A stretch of 64,000 nucleotides of DNA from Mytilus galloprovincialis. Taxonomy: Eukaryota; Mollusca; Bivalvia; Mytilida; Mytilidae. Position numbers and translations under genes: made by a program. The stretch lies in contig NC_134841.1 in the NCBI RefSeq assembly GCF_965363235.1, positions 40,143,440 to 40,207,439 on the forward strand, in the 5' to 3' direction. Shown one piece after another: positions 35,768 through 49,433 of the stretch (position 1 is its first letter; each line of letters starts with the position of its first letter). The notes below the pieces were generated by a model. It worked only from the letters and a program-made list of their open reading frames with translations, made no database searches and had not been told where the DNA came from.

Positions 35768-36545
35768 TTAATTAATTATTGTCGCTTTATTTTGGTGACC
35801 TTCATCAAGAAAGTTCATACCCGGAAGAAGCCTGCATAAGTGCCTGAATATAAATGAGAAGCTATCTTACCACAAAGGGCCTCATGAAAAGGCAAAATTC
35901 ATTTTAGTTAGGTCAGCCTTATCTGATGAAATTTTTAACATAATTTTTATTTTTAAGTTATCTAGAAGATAAGCATGCCTTAAATGTAAATAGTTACGTT
36001 CAAATATATGGTGTGAATCTAATGAGACGAAAACCTTATCAAACAGATATGTTTAATTTTGGACAACAATGATCAAATTGTATATTTTTATTGTTCTTGG
36101 TTTGTCTCCATTAGCTTCTTTTTATATTCAGTCGGAATACCAAATGATAAATAGAAAATAAACAAGTCTTGGCACAGTATAACAAGAACATATTGCATCA
36201 ATTCTTCTTGTTTGATTTAATTTCGATTCAATAACATGTAGAGACTTTATAATTAGGTGTCAAACAATCAATACACCAAATAAATTAGAGAGAATAAACA
36301 TGTAATCCCAAATAAATTGTATATTTTATGAAGTATTTGAATTTAAAGTCCAGGATTATAAGAGGTCTTTAACGAAGAAAATCAACTAATGAGTCAAATT
36401 TACATACATGTACCATATGACGCCCTTTTACATATACAACTTATAAAAATGCTTATTTTTCGGTGGTACTTGTGATAGAAATAATGGCACTTGCTTGCCC
36501 CATGATTTGGAATATCCAAATTATGATATTTTTGCTCGGATAAGT

Positions 36546-36870
36546 AAAGGCAACAGTAGTATACAGCTGTTTGAAAGTCATAAATCGATTGAGAGAAAAC
36601 AAATCCGGGTTATGAACTAAAACCGTGGGAAAACATCAACTTTAAGAGGAAAACAACGAAACAACAGAAACACTGAAGTGCAACAAAAACAAAACGACAG
36701 TGCAACACACACAGAAACGAACTGTAAGATAATGTAACAACTGCCATTTTCCTGACTTGGTACAGAACATTAAAAAAAAAAATAGTGGGTTGAACCTGGT
36801 TTTATGGCCAGGCAAACCTCGCGCTTGTATAACAATGTTAATATTAGACAATATTAGATGACGGGACTAC
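36546..36870 (+). repeat. Dispersed repeat family A, copy 2
   Basis: 'aaaggcaacagtagtataca', 'cgattgagagaaaacaaatc', 'ccattttcctgacttggtac' and 'ccaggcaaacctcgcgcttg' follow the same order as 7347-7660. Confidence 0.8.
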
Positions 36871-39800
36871 AGTACAAAAAATGCAAAACATTCAGGATTA
36901 GATCTAGAGAAATACACAAATAAACAATATATTATAATAGTTCATTTCGACATGCTAATAGTTATCAAAGATATCAGGTTAGTGAAAGAACGGTTTTTGC
37001 CAGATAGATGCAGTGATTTTTAGTTTCCCTACAAATTGTCTTCAATCTCTTCTCTAATAAGAAATACATTTTTTTTAACTTGATTAATTTTGATATCTGA
37101 TCATTGATATATGTTACAGTATCTCAATATTAAAAAATGCCTCATCAAAAAGGATATTTTGTCACAATATTAAATGATACGCAAGTTTTCTTTTGAAATA
37201 AACCTTATTAAATTATGCAAATGAATAATAAAAGTTATGCAATTCCATGCAGTTTGCAAATCCATAATCGTCTTAAACAAGCACGACATATTCGCCACTG
37301 AACGTAAAGTAAACAACTATCAATTAATCAAAACAAATCTCTTCAAGTAACTTCATGTTTGCATTAAAGTAGTGTTCATGTAGTTTCTAAGTTATAATGT
37401 CTTTTTTTGGAGTTTTAACACTTGAAGCCTAAAATATGATGTTAAAATATATGATTGAGCAGATTCAGACATGCATCAAGATAGGGCCCCAAAAGCAGAC
37501 AAAAACTATCGAAGGTAAACTCTGTCTAAGGAAATAGGTACTAAAATAGTTTAAATTCTGTATTTTTTTCAGTACATATGTAAGAAATCGTGCTTCAACA
37601 TCTAGCAAATGTCGAGTTAGGATATACTGAACCAATGACAGTTAATCAGCATTAACATAGATTGTACTTATGTAATCTTAACATATCAAATTGATGAAAT
37701 TGTATCTTAGCTCTAATACATCAAGACAACCTCCATTTCTCCGGCTTATAAATCAAAGCAATATTTTCTATCAAATAAAAATTGAGCTAAATTTTAAACT
37801 CACCTGCTAATAATTTCCCGTATAATCCGTTAATATTTTGTAGCAATTTATACTATGAACTCCACAACTAGTCCGAGACATTCCACTACGTTATCTATTT
37901 TAGATTAAATACATATTGGCATGCGCTCAGAATGATCCTTTTTGATAATTTATTATGTTCATGGCATATATAAATTGTATTTTTAAAACAAGTACATCAA
38001 TACACAATATATACTATGGTACACAATTATTTCATTCATTAGCTCCTATTGTGTTTTACCAAACTTCACTATGGGATTTAACTAAATCTTTTTTTTTCAA
38101 TTGTTGTGTAACGGCATTTAATTGCAAACCCATTTAACGGCTTTATCAGAAGTCTTTTGTATACTTTGAAAAATAAAATGTAAGATATTGACTTAAACTT
38201 GAATAATAAATACTAATAAACAAAATAACACCCCGATTAAGCAAACCAATATTTTTCTTCTATGAGGGATAAGCAGTTTAAGGAGAACGGTGTCACCTCG
38301 ACACATTACTAATTGGAGTATAGTTTGTATATTTCAATGATTGCTGTATGTCGTCATGATTGCTACCCTTTAACTTTTAGTTTCGTTCTCAACTTTGACT
38401 TCCACATTCGTTAGTATTATGCTTCAAAATAAAAGAGGCGAACGTAACAAGGCCTAGTAATTAGTGTCTTTTTGTTGTCATGGACGAGAGATGGATAAAT
38501 ACCCTGCCACGTCCGGTATTTGTGTTTTGTTAGTAGTTTTTTGTTTTGTTTTTTTTTATAGATCTGAAGCATTAGCCCTTTTTAAACTGATTTTTATAGG
38601 TTTTCGTTATGTTGTGCTGTTACACCACTGTACAATGGAAGGTAAGGTTATAGAGGACTCAAAATCATAAGTTTAACTACGCCACATTTATAACCGACTT
38701 TACTGTATGGGTTTTCTCTTTGTTGTAGGCCACACAGTTACCCATAATTGCTCGCATCAACTTCATTTGAACACAAATGGAGAGTTGTCTCATTGACAAT
38801 AATACCACATCTTCTTATTTTTATGAGCATTGCTTGTCTAAAAACTCTAGTCATTTATATAATACCCTATCAGAGAGAGTATGGTAAATTTAATTGTAAG
38901 TATAATATATGTACAAATTTATACTTTATATTGCATATCAAAATCTACGCACAATATATATAAGAAGATGTATATATAATTTGTTAAGTACAAGTCGGGT
39001 TATTCTCTCAGCTTACCTTACCGTCTGCGTTCGTCGGTAGATATAGCTAACAATGTTCAAAGTTTATTGTCATCAACACAGAGGATTTCTGCCTTTAGTT
39101 GACAGGCACCTGGTTCTGAACAAATAACATATACCCATATACATTTGTACATTAACATTTTTTTAATAGATAATGCTATGTGCTTAGTCCTCTTTGAATT
39201 TTGTATAGTCGGTAATGTTTCAAGACGAAACATATTCTTATACTCGATAGTTTAAAGGAGAAAACAACAAAATGTGTACGTTATTTTTGTCGATGCTTGA
39301 GTGTTCTTATCAACCTAAACCGAATTAAATTTATTTTGCATGACATATATCTCTTATTTACACAGCGCACTTATTTAAATCACAATAAAATTCGTTTCCT
39401 CTTTGGTTTATCAAGTATTTCACGACAATGTATTGATTCAATGTTATAAAAGTTTTACATTTCAAATTTATAGTATTTAACTGAAACGGATTTTCGGTGC
39501 ATTCAAATAAAAGTAATTGGTTTGCTCAATGTTTTATTTAGTCTATGAATAGGCATAACGAATTTCGTAAATTGTAACCGGTACTGTAATAGTTGATAGA
39601 ATTATTACTACTGATAATTACTATTATTAACAGTGGTAAGGGTGATATCTGGTGGTTTTTATGGGATGTGCAAGTACGCAGCCAAGTACGGTCAGAATGG
39701 GGATGCATCATTCATTGACTCAAGTAGCTATAGGGAGTGTGTCAAGCTTTCTTAGCATTGAATAACCCTCGCAAAACCTTTAAGGGGTCCGTAGATTGGC

Positions 39801-40317
39801 TATTCAAACAAGCCAACATGTCTGCCCCTATTCAACACACCATACACAATTACAAGAATGCCATATTCACAGCCCCATTTTCCTAATCGAAATAATTTGA
39901 AGATTCTACCAATCGTTTATTAGGTTTTTTTCTCTCCTGAATATAATGCATGAAATATTTGTCACAGAGCGTTAATAAGAAAACATTATAAATCAAATGA
40001 TTGTAATTTTTCATCATAAAATAAACCACTGTTTAGAAGGTTTATCCAAAGTTGCTATTCATTATAACAAGTAACTTTTAAAACACCATAGAGACCAAGA
40101 CAGAACACCACTGTAACACTTTGACTTTTACGAATTAGCAAACACTATTTCAGCAATGCAATGTCAGGAAGACAACAACCAACTAAAGTATTTCGTGAAG
40201 CATATCTAGTATAAGGCATCGCTAAAAATGTGCAACTGAGCTCTCTCTTCTCATGTGAACAATGTTACAGCAATAAATGAATACTGAAAAATGTAAAAAT
40301 TTAATGAATGGGAAACT
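36871..40317. other. No gene recognised
   Basis: AT-rich. A reverse family D end lies at 38757-38820 ('agttgtctcattgacaataa') and a weak family G piece at 39640-39700. Short ORFs lack motifs. Confidence 0.4.
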
Positions 40318-41110
40318 AATAAAATTGAGAATGGAAATGGGGAATGTGTCAAAGAGACAACAACCCGCCCAAATAAAAAACAACAGCAGAGGGTCACCAA
40401 CAGGTCTTCAATGTAGCGAGAAATTCCCGCACCCGAAGGCGTCCTTCAGCTGGCCCCTAAACAAATATGTACTAGTCCAGTGATAATGAACGCCATACTA
40501 ATTTCCAAATTGTACACAAGAAACTAAAATTAAAATAATACAAGACTAACAAAGGCCAGTGGCTCCTGACTTGGGACAGGCGCAAAAATGCGGCGGGGTT
40601 AAACATGTTTGTGAGATCTCAACCCTCCCCCTATACCTCTAACCAATGTAGTAAAGTAAACGCATAACAATACGCACATTAAAATTCAGTTCAAGAGAAA
40701 TCCGAGTCTGATGTCAGAAGATGTAACCAAAGAAAATAAACAAAATGACAATAATACATAAACAACAACAGACTACTAGCAGTTAACTGACATGCCAGCT
40801 CCAGACTTCAACTAAACTGACTAAAAGATTATGTTTTCATCATATGAACATCAGGCACAATCCTTCCCGTTAGGGGTTTAGTATCATACCGTCATAACAT
40901 ATATGAGAAGAACATAACCCGTGTCATGCCAACAACTGTTTTTAGAATAAATGTGTTTAGTTCCGATGCAAAGACCTTATCAGTGACTCAATATTAACGC
41001 CAAAATATGCAATCTTTAATGACTTGACAACAGTATCGTAATTATATCCCTTCTTAATAAGTCTATTCAAAGGTTTTGTAAGTTTCTGAGGTGAATACTG
41101 ACACCTTTGT
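40318..41110 (-). mobile_element. Retroelement 3'-end family B, copy with C-terminal coding tail
   Basis: On the minus strand, 41105 to 40957 is an open 48-residue tail starting C-Q-Y-S-P-Q-K-L-T-K-P-L-N-R-L and ending in a stop. A ~640-bp 3' noncoding part follows, down to 'aaaattgagaatggaaatgg'. The same layout appears at 63215-64000. The class is undetermined (a LINE or a Penelope-like element are the options I consider). Confidence 0.65.
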
Positions 41111-43455
41111 GCTTAAAACTAGTATTTGTGACAATGGGAAATATCAAGAGAAAAGACTAGAAGGGGTCGTACAAAATAAAATTTCTCCAGATAGGTAGAT
41201 AATGTTTATCAATATAAGTTTAGCATTCAGTTCGTCACTGTTTCATTAGAATTGAATTTTCGTTGTCCCCCTTGTCAATAGTGCAGACTAGTCTACACTG
41301 AGACTCATTTTGTATTGACAATTTCTACATGTAAGAAAAAAATTATAGAGTTGTCTCCCATTGTATAATAAGAGTCTACAAAAGACTCATCAGTAATATC
41401 CAAATAAAAAGCTGAAAAGTTCAAATAAAGTAAGATGTTAAAAATCTTTGAGGGTGAAAGTTCTGTGTGGTTTTGTCAAAATAATACATCTAAGGTCATT
41501 CCTGTCCGGTAGCAACATTCTTGCTTACGTGTAGTGTTCGATTATATATGTGCGGGATGCATGAATACATTGTCACGTCTGTTAAAAATGAGGATGATAA
41601 ATTTGATGCAATATGTCAGGAGAGTGCTGTTCGGTACGTTGGAAACCCCTTTTATTGTCTTTGTAGGTTCGCAGCTGGCTTAACTCGAGCGAAAAAAATA
41701 CTGTTTCTATCCAAACTATCCTCATTTTCCTGCTTTTTTACCCCGCACGAATTACCTCGTCAAATCTACGAAGTTATAAATCAATTGATTTTTTGTTCTC
41801 ATCCTGAACTCGCATTCAATATTTGCCACTGGAACTTTTAAGCTATAAACAACCAATTAACCAATATTCTTTTTCCAGAAAAGATTTTTTGGAGGAACGG
41901 CTAAAAATATCACATCAAAAGTGTATATGATGGCCAACAACAATCTATCAAATGTTACAATGTTTTATTACATCGACTTGCGATGTACAACTCGACATTA
42001 TCAAAGGTTCCTCAATGAAATATAAACTGTTGTCCATTTTTTATTTTTTTTTATATTCTGGGCTTTAAATTTTTAAAATCCGTGATGGATTTGTCTTTGG
42101 AAGCATATTGCAGGTGCTGCATGATTAGAACATGATTTTTTAGCGACGATAAACACGACAGTTGCAGTAGTGGAACAGAAACTGCTTCCCCGTCTAAAGC
42201 AACCGGGTTCACCACCAGTATGTTGCTCATTCTTAAGTTTTTGTGGCGTCTTTTATATGAATTGTTGTTTGTTTTTTAATTGTTTTCCATTTTGGACATG
42301 GTGCTTGTCGGAATTGATTAAACTGTTTTTTTTGTAGATAATCCAAAACTAATTGGACCATTAGTGTCTTCTCCCTCGTTTTACACTTTTGAGGACGTCA
42401 AATATGTAGCAGATTATTCGATTCCGAATTTTAATTCCTTGTTTTTGAGGGTTTGATATAAACTTTTCAAACTAATGAATTGACGTGAATAGGATAGCCA
42501 CAACTTATCAAATGGCAGCTTAGTGGTAACATTCAGTCTATAATAGATGGTTATTCGTGTTGAAGACTATACTTTGACTTATAATGGTTTACTTTTATAA
42601 ATTGTGACTTGTGTGGAGAGTTGTCTCATTGGCGCTCATACCACAGCTTCTTATATCTAAGTATACAATATTTCTGTCTAAATCACTGGCGAGGTTAACC
42701 TGGTTTCAGACCGGCACATGAGTTTAAGCCGGGTGAAAACTTTTTTTCCAAATCTCAAACTATCTGTAATGCATATTTACTTTGCATACATGACGTGCTT
42801 AGACGTTTCTGATAAAAATATAAAACATAAACGTTTGCTCCAAAGAATAAATTGATCATTCAAAACTTTTTTAAACGAAAGCCATTAATATTGCACTGCA
42901 CTTAATTATTTTCAAATGTTTGCACTGTACATGCAATTCAAATTTACATTCGTTTCCTTGTCCCGTTATCAAACTTTTCAGATATCATAAATGATTGCTA
43001 TAATGATATCTAACATAATAAATGATCGCTTAGCACGTTTTAGCGTATTAATTTGTAATTCATGTTGAATTTTCAAGTTATATTTTGAAATTTATATGTT
43101 GAAAAATATCTGGGGTTTGATCTGTTTATTTGTTTAATTATTTTCACTGCGACAAAATTTAATGATCATTCCAGCAGATTTCATTGAATATATTTCTGGA
43201 TCTACATTGGTATATGCTTGACGTGTCCTGACTCCAAGTTTCAAAGGAGGATAAAAGATGTAGTGTAATTTTTTTTTATTTGGATAAGACAATTTTGCTA
43301 AGGTGTGGTAAAATGAATTTGAATTATCTCCCATTGATTATAGTGTTGTCAATTCTTTTTTATAAATGAAGAAAGGACGAACTTTTAATAGAAGGAAGAT
43401 GACGTTCATAGAATTTTATGTTTTTGTAGTTGAAAATACGATGAACTTATTGATA
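41111..43455. other. No gene recognised
   Basis: Contains the reverse family D end at 42560-42660 and scattered repeat-like pieces. The 106-aa plus ORF at 41521-41841 has several cysteines but no recognised domain and no splice support. Confidence 0.4.
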
Positions 43456-43710
43456 TTAAAAGTTTCCTTGGGCTCTTGTGAAATGGTCATATTCAATAAT
43501 ATGTTTCGCTTGTCCTCCACATTTTTCCTCAATTGAAGCATTATCGACAGAGTTTACTTCTTTTGAGCATTTCGCTGATCCACGAATTGAGTTCGATGTC
43601 AAGTGACAGGCATGAGGACCTTGCAAAGTACGCCTATACGCCCATTTACACCGGATCACTATCCCTGGTCTCGCTTTCTGCAACAAATGTCGCACTCTCG
43701 ACAAAAACAT
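43456..43710 (-). CDS. Unrecognised 84-aa ORF with a basic N-terminus
   Basis: Locally less AT-rich than its surroundings. The N-terminus (M-F-L-S-R-V-R-H-L-L-Q-K-A-R-P-G) is rich in arginine and lacks acidic residues for about 50 residues, as in a mitochondrial targeting sequence. The rest (E-E-K-C-G-G-Q-A-K-H-I-I-E) is unremarkable. A plus-strand ORF overlaps it, so strand choice is uncertain. No family was recognised. Confidence 0.25.
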   Translation of the reverse strand: MFLSRVRHLLQKARPGIVIRCKWAYRRTLQGPHACHLTSNSIRGSAKCSKEVNSVDNASIEEKCGGQAKHIIEYDHFTRAQGNF

Positions 43711-43944
43711 ACAAGGTACATAATAAAAAATAGAACTAGCTTAAACAAAGTACTGGAAAAAAATACAATCAAAATATTTGATGAAATGAAAATACCAATG
43801 AATAAAATCCTTAATGCAATAAAAAAAAAACTGCATACAACTCAATGGGATCGGTATGATAATGTTAAATATGCACACTTCCTGAATATGCATGAAATAT
43901 TTGACACTGAGAAGGCATTGCTCAACTAACAAAATGTCTATTTT

Positions 43945-44032
43945 TATAACCTTTTGGCCGAGTGGACACAGTTAAGACGATGTCATATGATAACGATTTC
44001 ATAGAGGCAGGAGGTTCAAATCCCATTAAGGG
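43945..44032 (+). repeat. tRNA-like sequence, probably a SINE head or tRNA pseudogene
   Basis: An A-box-like TTGGCCGAGTGG (43954-43965) and a B-box-like AGGTTCAAATCCC (44012-44024) are spaced as in a class II tRNA. The expected acceptor stems do not pair, so it is not a working tRNA gene. Confidence 0.45.
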
Positions 44033-45139
44033 AAGACAAATTGTTAACGCAAATTTACATATATATAACATTGTCGGACTAAAACGAAAAAAAAAAGGGA
44101 AATATAATTATAGTTTAAGCCCTATATAACCATAGGTTAAACGATGAGGTTATACAACAGAGAAAGTATGTCCTGTAGTTATCCAAAAATATTCTGGACG
44201 TATATATATTTATAAAGATCACATGAATAATGTGTATACTATAGCATCTATAAAAACCATCGACCAAAACGTGTTAATTAGGTTTAAAAATATCTTGAAT
44301 GCGACAAAAATAAAATTAAAGCCTGTAAAGGTACTCTATATCCAGTGATGGATGTAAGACATGCTATAGTTTATATACGTGTTATAAGTTCCTCAAATTA
44401 CAAAGATATATCATGTATTTAAAAAACACTTTAATTCAGTTAAAATCTCAAGTGTCATATAAATGAGCAAGTTTGAATTTGTTGACAAACTGTTCCATGT
44501 CATTGGTTTTAGGTTAAACCTTAATGATAATCCTCTGAACTGCGATTTTAAATCTTATCACCTTGTTTTGAAAATCACAAAAGAATGTGTTAAAACTTCT
44601 AATAGTTCGATATATACAATTATATGAAAGAGTTTAAATTCCAATTCGTTCTGAATAGATTTGTTTTCAATGGTAACGGTACCAGCGATCGATACAATGT
44701 GAAGCAAAACAATTTGTTCTCTGTAGAATGAAGGTAAGAAAATTGAATATGTATTTTCTAAAATTGAATATACCTTGTATCATATGTCAATGTTTTGTTA
44801 ATATGTTTACCCTCATATCTTACTATTTTAATCTATTTAATTCATGTTTCAAATGTTTTAAACTTTATCGAAATGTACTCGATAACTTTTGACCGTTTCA
44901 AATTGCAAGTTAGTCATTTGTTTCAATTGAATAGCCATATCATTTTAAGTGTTGAAATTCTCTAAATTAAACCACTGTATTTAGTTTAATCATGACATTT
45001 CATACCAGGGGACGGATTCTTTACTTTCTTTACTTGAGGATATTGTTTTTATATATTTTTTTGGGAGGGGGTGTACCTTCATTAATTTGTTTTACGTTTT
45101 TCATCCAAAATGATATTTTCCCGATATTATGGTGACTTA

Positions 45140-45300
45140 CGTTGAATGGTGATCGCTGTTAGTCTTTAGTTTTCTGTTTTGTTTTGTGTGATGTTGTTTT
45201 TCTTTTAATATTTAAATTTCTTTTGCCATGGCGTTGTGGGTTATTTTTTTTACTTATGAGTTTGAATGACCCTGTAGTAACTTTCGCCTCTCTTTCATTT
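45140..45300 (+). repeat. Family C repeat fragment
   Basis: 'ttagtctttagttttctgtt', 'ttgccatggcgttgtgggtt' and 'tatgagtttgaatgaccctg' match family C. Confidence 0.7.
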
Positions 45301-47763
45301 TAATGTATAAATTACATGTCCTTTAATTCGAGACCTTGCTCGCACTCTTAAACCCAGGAGGTTTTAAGTCAAAGGTATAATAGAATAATAGCTGGATATA
45401 AATTAACTTCCCAGATTGGTAAGTATTTGATAAGGAATAAAATCTTGTGTGTTAAAAACATAGGAGTACATGTTGACTCTCGATTTGTGCCAATAAGACA
45501 AAAAAATATTTTGCAAATTCTCAAAATTAGCTTTGATAATAATACTTATATCTAAATTTTACATGGGGGAGGGCGGAGAAGGACCAATTTCTGCTTTATT
45601 CTTTACTCAATGAAGAACGTTCCAACAGGCCTTTGCTATCAATGACTAAAATGACCCTTTCAACTTTGAGACGCGGAAGCAGATAGTATGTTTATAACAT
45701 ATTGTTTCTAACTGTCAACCTTAAAAGCTTTATTTTATATTCAGAACATTTTTATCATAGGTTTATTTGAAAATAGTTGTGTTATATACGTATATCTTAG
45801 CTAAAGTTCAAAGCAACATATATTTAATAAAAAAAAATATTTGAGAACATTTTATGTAAACCGAGATGGTGTTTGTTCAACTAATTCTTGGGTTGTTAAT
45901 TTCAGAAAACGTCATTTCAGATTATCTCGGTGCGTGAGCATCATTTCATTAAATATCAATTTTCCAATATTTCATATCACGAAATCTATATTAAGGTCTT
46001 GAATTCAATATGAATTGTTTGAATCTTGATTTTATACGCTAGTTCAGTGCATTGATCTGAGCCCACGCCAGAAAAATCACTTATTTTCGAATTAATCAAA
46101 ATATCATATTGTAGATTGAAAGGTTAACTTATACTATAAACCACAGAATTCTATCATTACCTGATGTTTAAAAGTCAACTAAAATATAAGGAATATTTTG
46201 TAACAAACTAAAAAATATCGGCAGTTTTGTATATGTATAAAATGGCTTCTGCACTCTAAAAAAAGTCGAACAAAACTTGGAGGTTATACGTACTCAAAAA
46301 AAAAATAAGCTTCAATTGTAGGAAAATGAATACTTCCAATGCAGTTACGTAAGTGAAGCTTTTTAGAAAATAAGAATTATATGTTTTCTTTTCATTTAGG
46401 CATAATAGCATTGCTTGTTCTCACAGTTAAATGTAAACATTTTTGAAATTTTCATTTACAATACTTAAAATTCAATTGTTAATGTGAAATTGATTTTATG
46501 ATTTCAATATTTCATTTCAATGTTTTATTTGATTCATGTTAGTGAAGTAGACTTTCTATGTATATTCTATTTTTTTCTACTTAAAAAAGATTCTTCGATT
46601 GATTTGTAAACCTCTCTTGACAAAAGTTGAAAAGAACATAGAAACATATTTTTCATGTATGAGGGTCCCGATGGGGGTTCTTTATTTCTGTATTCTTTAA
46701 TTGTTAATGTCATTTTTTCTCTACTCCCGTTTACGGGACGTATTATGGTGTATACCGTTGACCTTCCGTCTCTCGATTCGCCCTTCTGTCAGTATGTTCG
46801 TCTGTCTGTCTTATTATGACTTATTTTAGTCAATTTTTCTGTAGATTTGTCCCATTATTCTGATTTGTTTAAATCTCATCTAGCCCCCATGTACTTGACA
46901 TTTTTATACTTATTAGTAAAATATTTCCCTCGAATATTGAATGAAACATTTGATATCAAGGTCTTGGATGAAGGTCATCATTCTTTAATGATTGAGGGGT
47001 AGTCCTGGTTTGAGCATGGTGTCTTATTATCGAACGCTTAGCATGTGTTACAATAGACACCTTGATAATTCTAACAATTAAAAATAAAATCCTATTTCTC
47101 ATTTCTAGTATAAAACATGGCTTAGTTTAAACATATTATATTTTCGAAAAAACAAAACAAAAGAGATTAAACACAAGTTATAGAAACATTAGAGACGCCC
47201 TCTTCCAATAAAAATATAAACACAAAACAAATAGTGACGAAAAGATGGTAGAACTGTATGTACTTAAGAATAACAATTATTATATACAAAGAAAAGCGTA
47301 CACTATAATATAAAATATATGGAGTAAATGATAATTCATGTTCTGAATCTTTGTGTTCTTCTAGTAAATGATTGTACATAATAAACAAAAATCCATATTT
47401 TGCTCAAATGTAAGGTCTGCTGCCAGAGCTCTGGTCTCCTGTATATGTCGTGCATCCATGTATCTGAACAACTAGTGTGACTATTAATTCAAACAAAGGT
47501 TATCATGAGCAGTCCCGTTATGACCAAAATAGAGCCATACAATTGGAACCCAGTAACTATGCACCCTGCTTCCCAATGAAACTGTTATAGGATATCAGAA
47601 ACCCCCCTTCATATCTGAGAATTAGTTTAACGAATATCAGGGTCATGTATTTATGAGCCAAATTATTTCAATCTATAGTACATATTTCATATTTTTAGGA
47701 TATTCTATCTTGAAAGTGTTCTTGCACACTTAACATTGTTCTGTATGTGTGTATGGAGTTTCT

Positions 47764-47850
47764 TATTAATTGATTGATTGTTGATTCATTAACGTCCAGT
47801 GGCAAATACTTCATGCAAGTTCAGGTCGATAATTTACCATATTCCTATAA
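47764..47850 (+). repeat. Family H repeat fragment
   Basis: 'attgattgattgttgattca' is followed by 'aacgtccagtggcaaatact', as at 12368-12440. Confidence 0.6.
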
Positions 47851-48714
47851 GCGTTTGGAAAACTGGCATTAATGTACTTGTAGACAAAAAGGTTTAAAAT
47901 CAAATAACTGAAACCGAAAATTTGTTTAAACTACTTCTTTCAATTTGGAAGATTAAACATGACCATGTTATCAGTATGAAAATCATTAAAGGTAAAATAA
48001 AAATTAGAAATTTAATAATCTGATATAAATGTTATGCACGTCGACAATATTTTTGTAGGAAAATGTCAATCACCGTCCTAAAGGATTAAAATAATATTTA
48101 GGTTGCGTTAAAATTTCTAAGTAGATTGTTGGCAATAATTTGGTTTGAACCCTCCTTGCCTCTGAATTTTGGTTATCCCGTCAACCAGGGGGGTTCAAAT
48201 GGGTTTAATGATATGCATCATATTAAAAGATTATAACTTAAATCTGATTATTGAAATAAAGTTTTTCAATTAAGCAGGTTGTTATTGGCCAAGGACAAAC
48301 AATACATCGCATTGATCCGATATTAAGTTAAGTATTACATAAAAAATGCCAAGGGGATTGACCATCAACTTGACCAAACACTACAAAAACAATGTATAAA
48401 TTCAACATACGTGACGTCAACATGCGGTTCCACTGATATGCATTCACACCTTCATTTTAATAAACAATTAAAAGAAAATAAGCAAGATATATGAAACAAA
48501 TAAAAAATAACGAAAAAGCAATACAAAATGAGAGAGAAAAAAGGAAATTTATAAGTAAAGTAAAATATATCATTGCATCAATCTTCCCACATTTGGTTGT
48601 TGTTAGTGTCAAAGATCTTTTATCCAAAGGGTTGGCTGGGTATAGAAATACAACATATGGTAATTTCTGGAATTCTTCCGTTTGGCGCTAAATCCCTAAA
48701 TAAAGTTGGCGTCT

Positions 48715-48800
48715 ATTATGCAGTGAGGGATGTATAAATACGCAGCAACGTCGGTCGTAATGCGGACGTTAAACTTGATGCGCCATATAAAAGGGGTACC
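48715..48800 (+). repeat. Family G repeat fragment
   Basis: 'gatgtataaatacgcagcaa' and 'gccatataaaaggggtacca'; relatives at 23700-23815 and 39640-39700. Confidence 0.45.
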
Positions 48801-49299
48801 ACGTTATCTGCAGGTGAAAGATACTTGCAACAATTTTTTTAGGAGTCAAGAGGTGGCCTGTTGCTAGAACAAATTTACTGTTATATGTTTCTCTACCTTA
48901 ACATGCATTAACCATTTGCAACTAGACGTGACACGCCAACAATACACGTCATTTGCAAACGTCCCGATTCCAACAGGACTTGGACTGTTGTACTTGGCTT
49001 TGAACTAGTTTTCCTGCAGCTGTATATAGACTACTTTCAAGCTGGTATCTTTTGTGTTTATGTTAGTTGTTTTATTGTGTTTTAAGTAATTTCCAACTAT
49101 TTTTTACAATTGTTCCCCGGTGTTTTATTGGCAATCATACCACATCGCCTTCTTTCTATAAAGTAGGTAACCATAGGGCCTTCCATACAGCAAGATTGGT
49201 TTAATTTATAACCGATTATTTCCTTTAAATGTTATTATTTTATGAATTTACTATTTATTTATTTTTGAAAGATAACATGTTTATTTTCTTACTTCACAG

Positions 49300-49433
49300 G
49301 AAGAAAGAAAGACTTTGAACTAATTGAGGAAATCTACAAAGTAAAGACCGTTATCGACGCCTTGGAAGTGATTGTTATAACAAGTAATCGTTAGACATAC
49401 GTTAACAACAAACAATCGTCGTATTTAAATAAA
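49300..49433 (+). other. Candidate exon after a strong 3' splice site
   Basis: A pyrimidine-rich tract ending CTTACTTCACAG (to 49299) opens a 30-codon frame (R-K-K-D-F-E-L-I-E-E-I-Y-K-V) to a TAG at 49392. An AATAAA follows at 49428. It could be the terminal exon of an unseen plus-strand gene, or the start of the 5'-UTR exon that carries the 562-aa ORF. Confidence 0.35.

Larger units (their letters stand above)
44033..49299. other. No coding gene recognised; repeats and one donor-like site
   Basis: AT-rich. Holds a family C piece (45140-45300), a CGTCTGTC-type simple stretch (about 46760-46815), a family H piece (47764-47850) and a family G piece (48715-48800). A strong donor-like AAG/GTAAGA follows an ATG near 44725-44735 and could end a noncoding first exon. 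Confidence 0.4.

Noticed and set aside
40277-40483. 68-aa plus ORF
   Set aside because: Antisense to the 3' noncoding part of a retroelement copy.
43945-44032. A working tRNA gene
   Set aside because: A and B boxes are present, but the acceptor stem does not pair and no clear anticodon arm forms.
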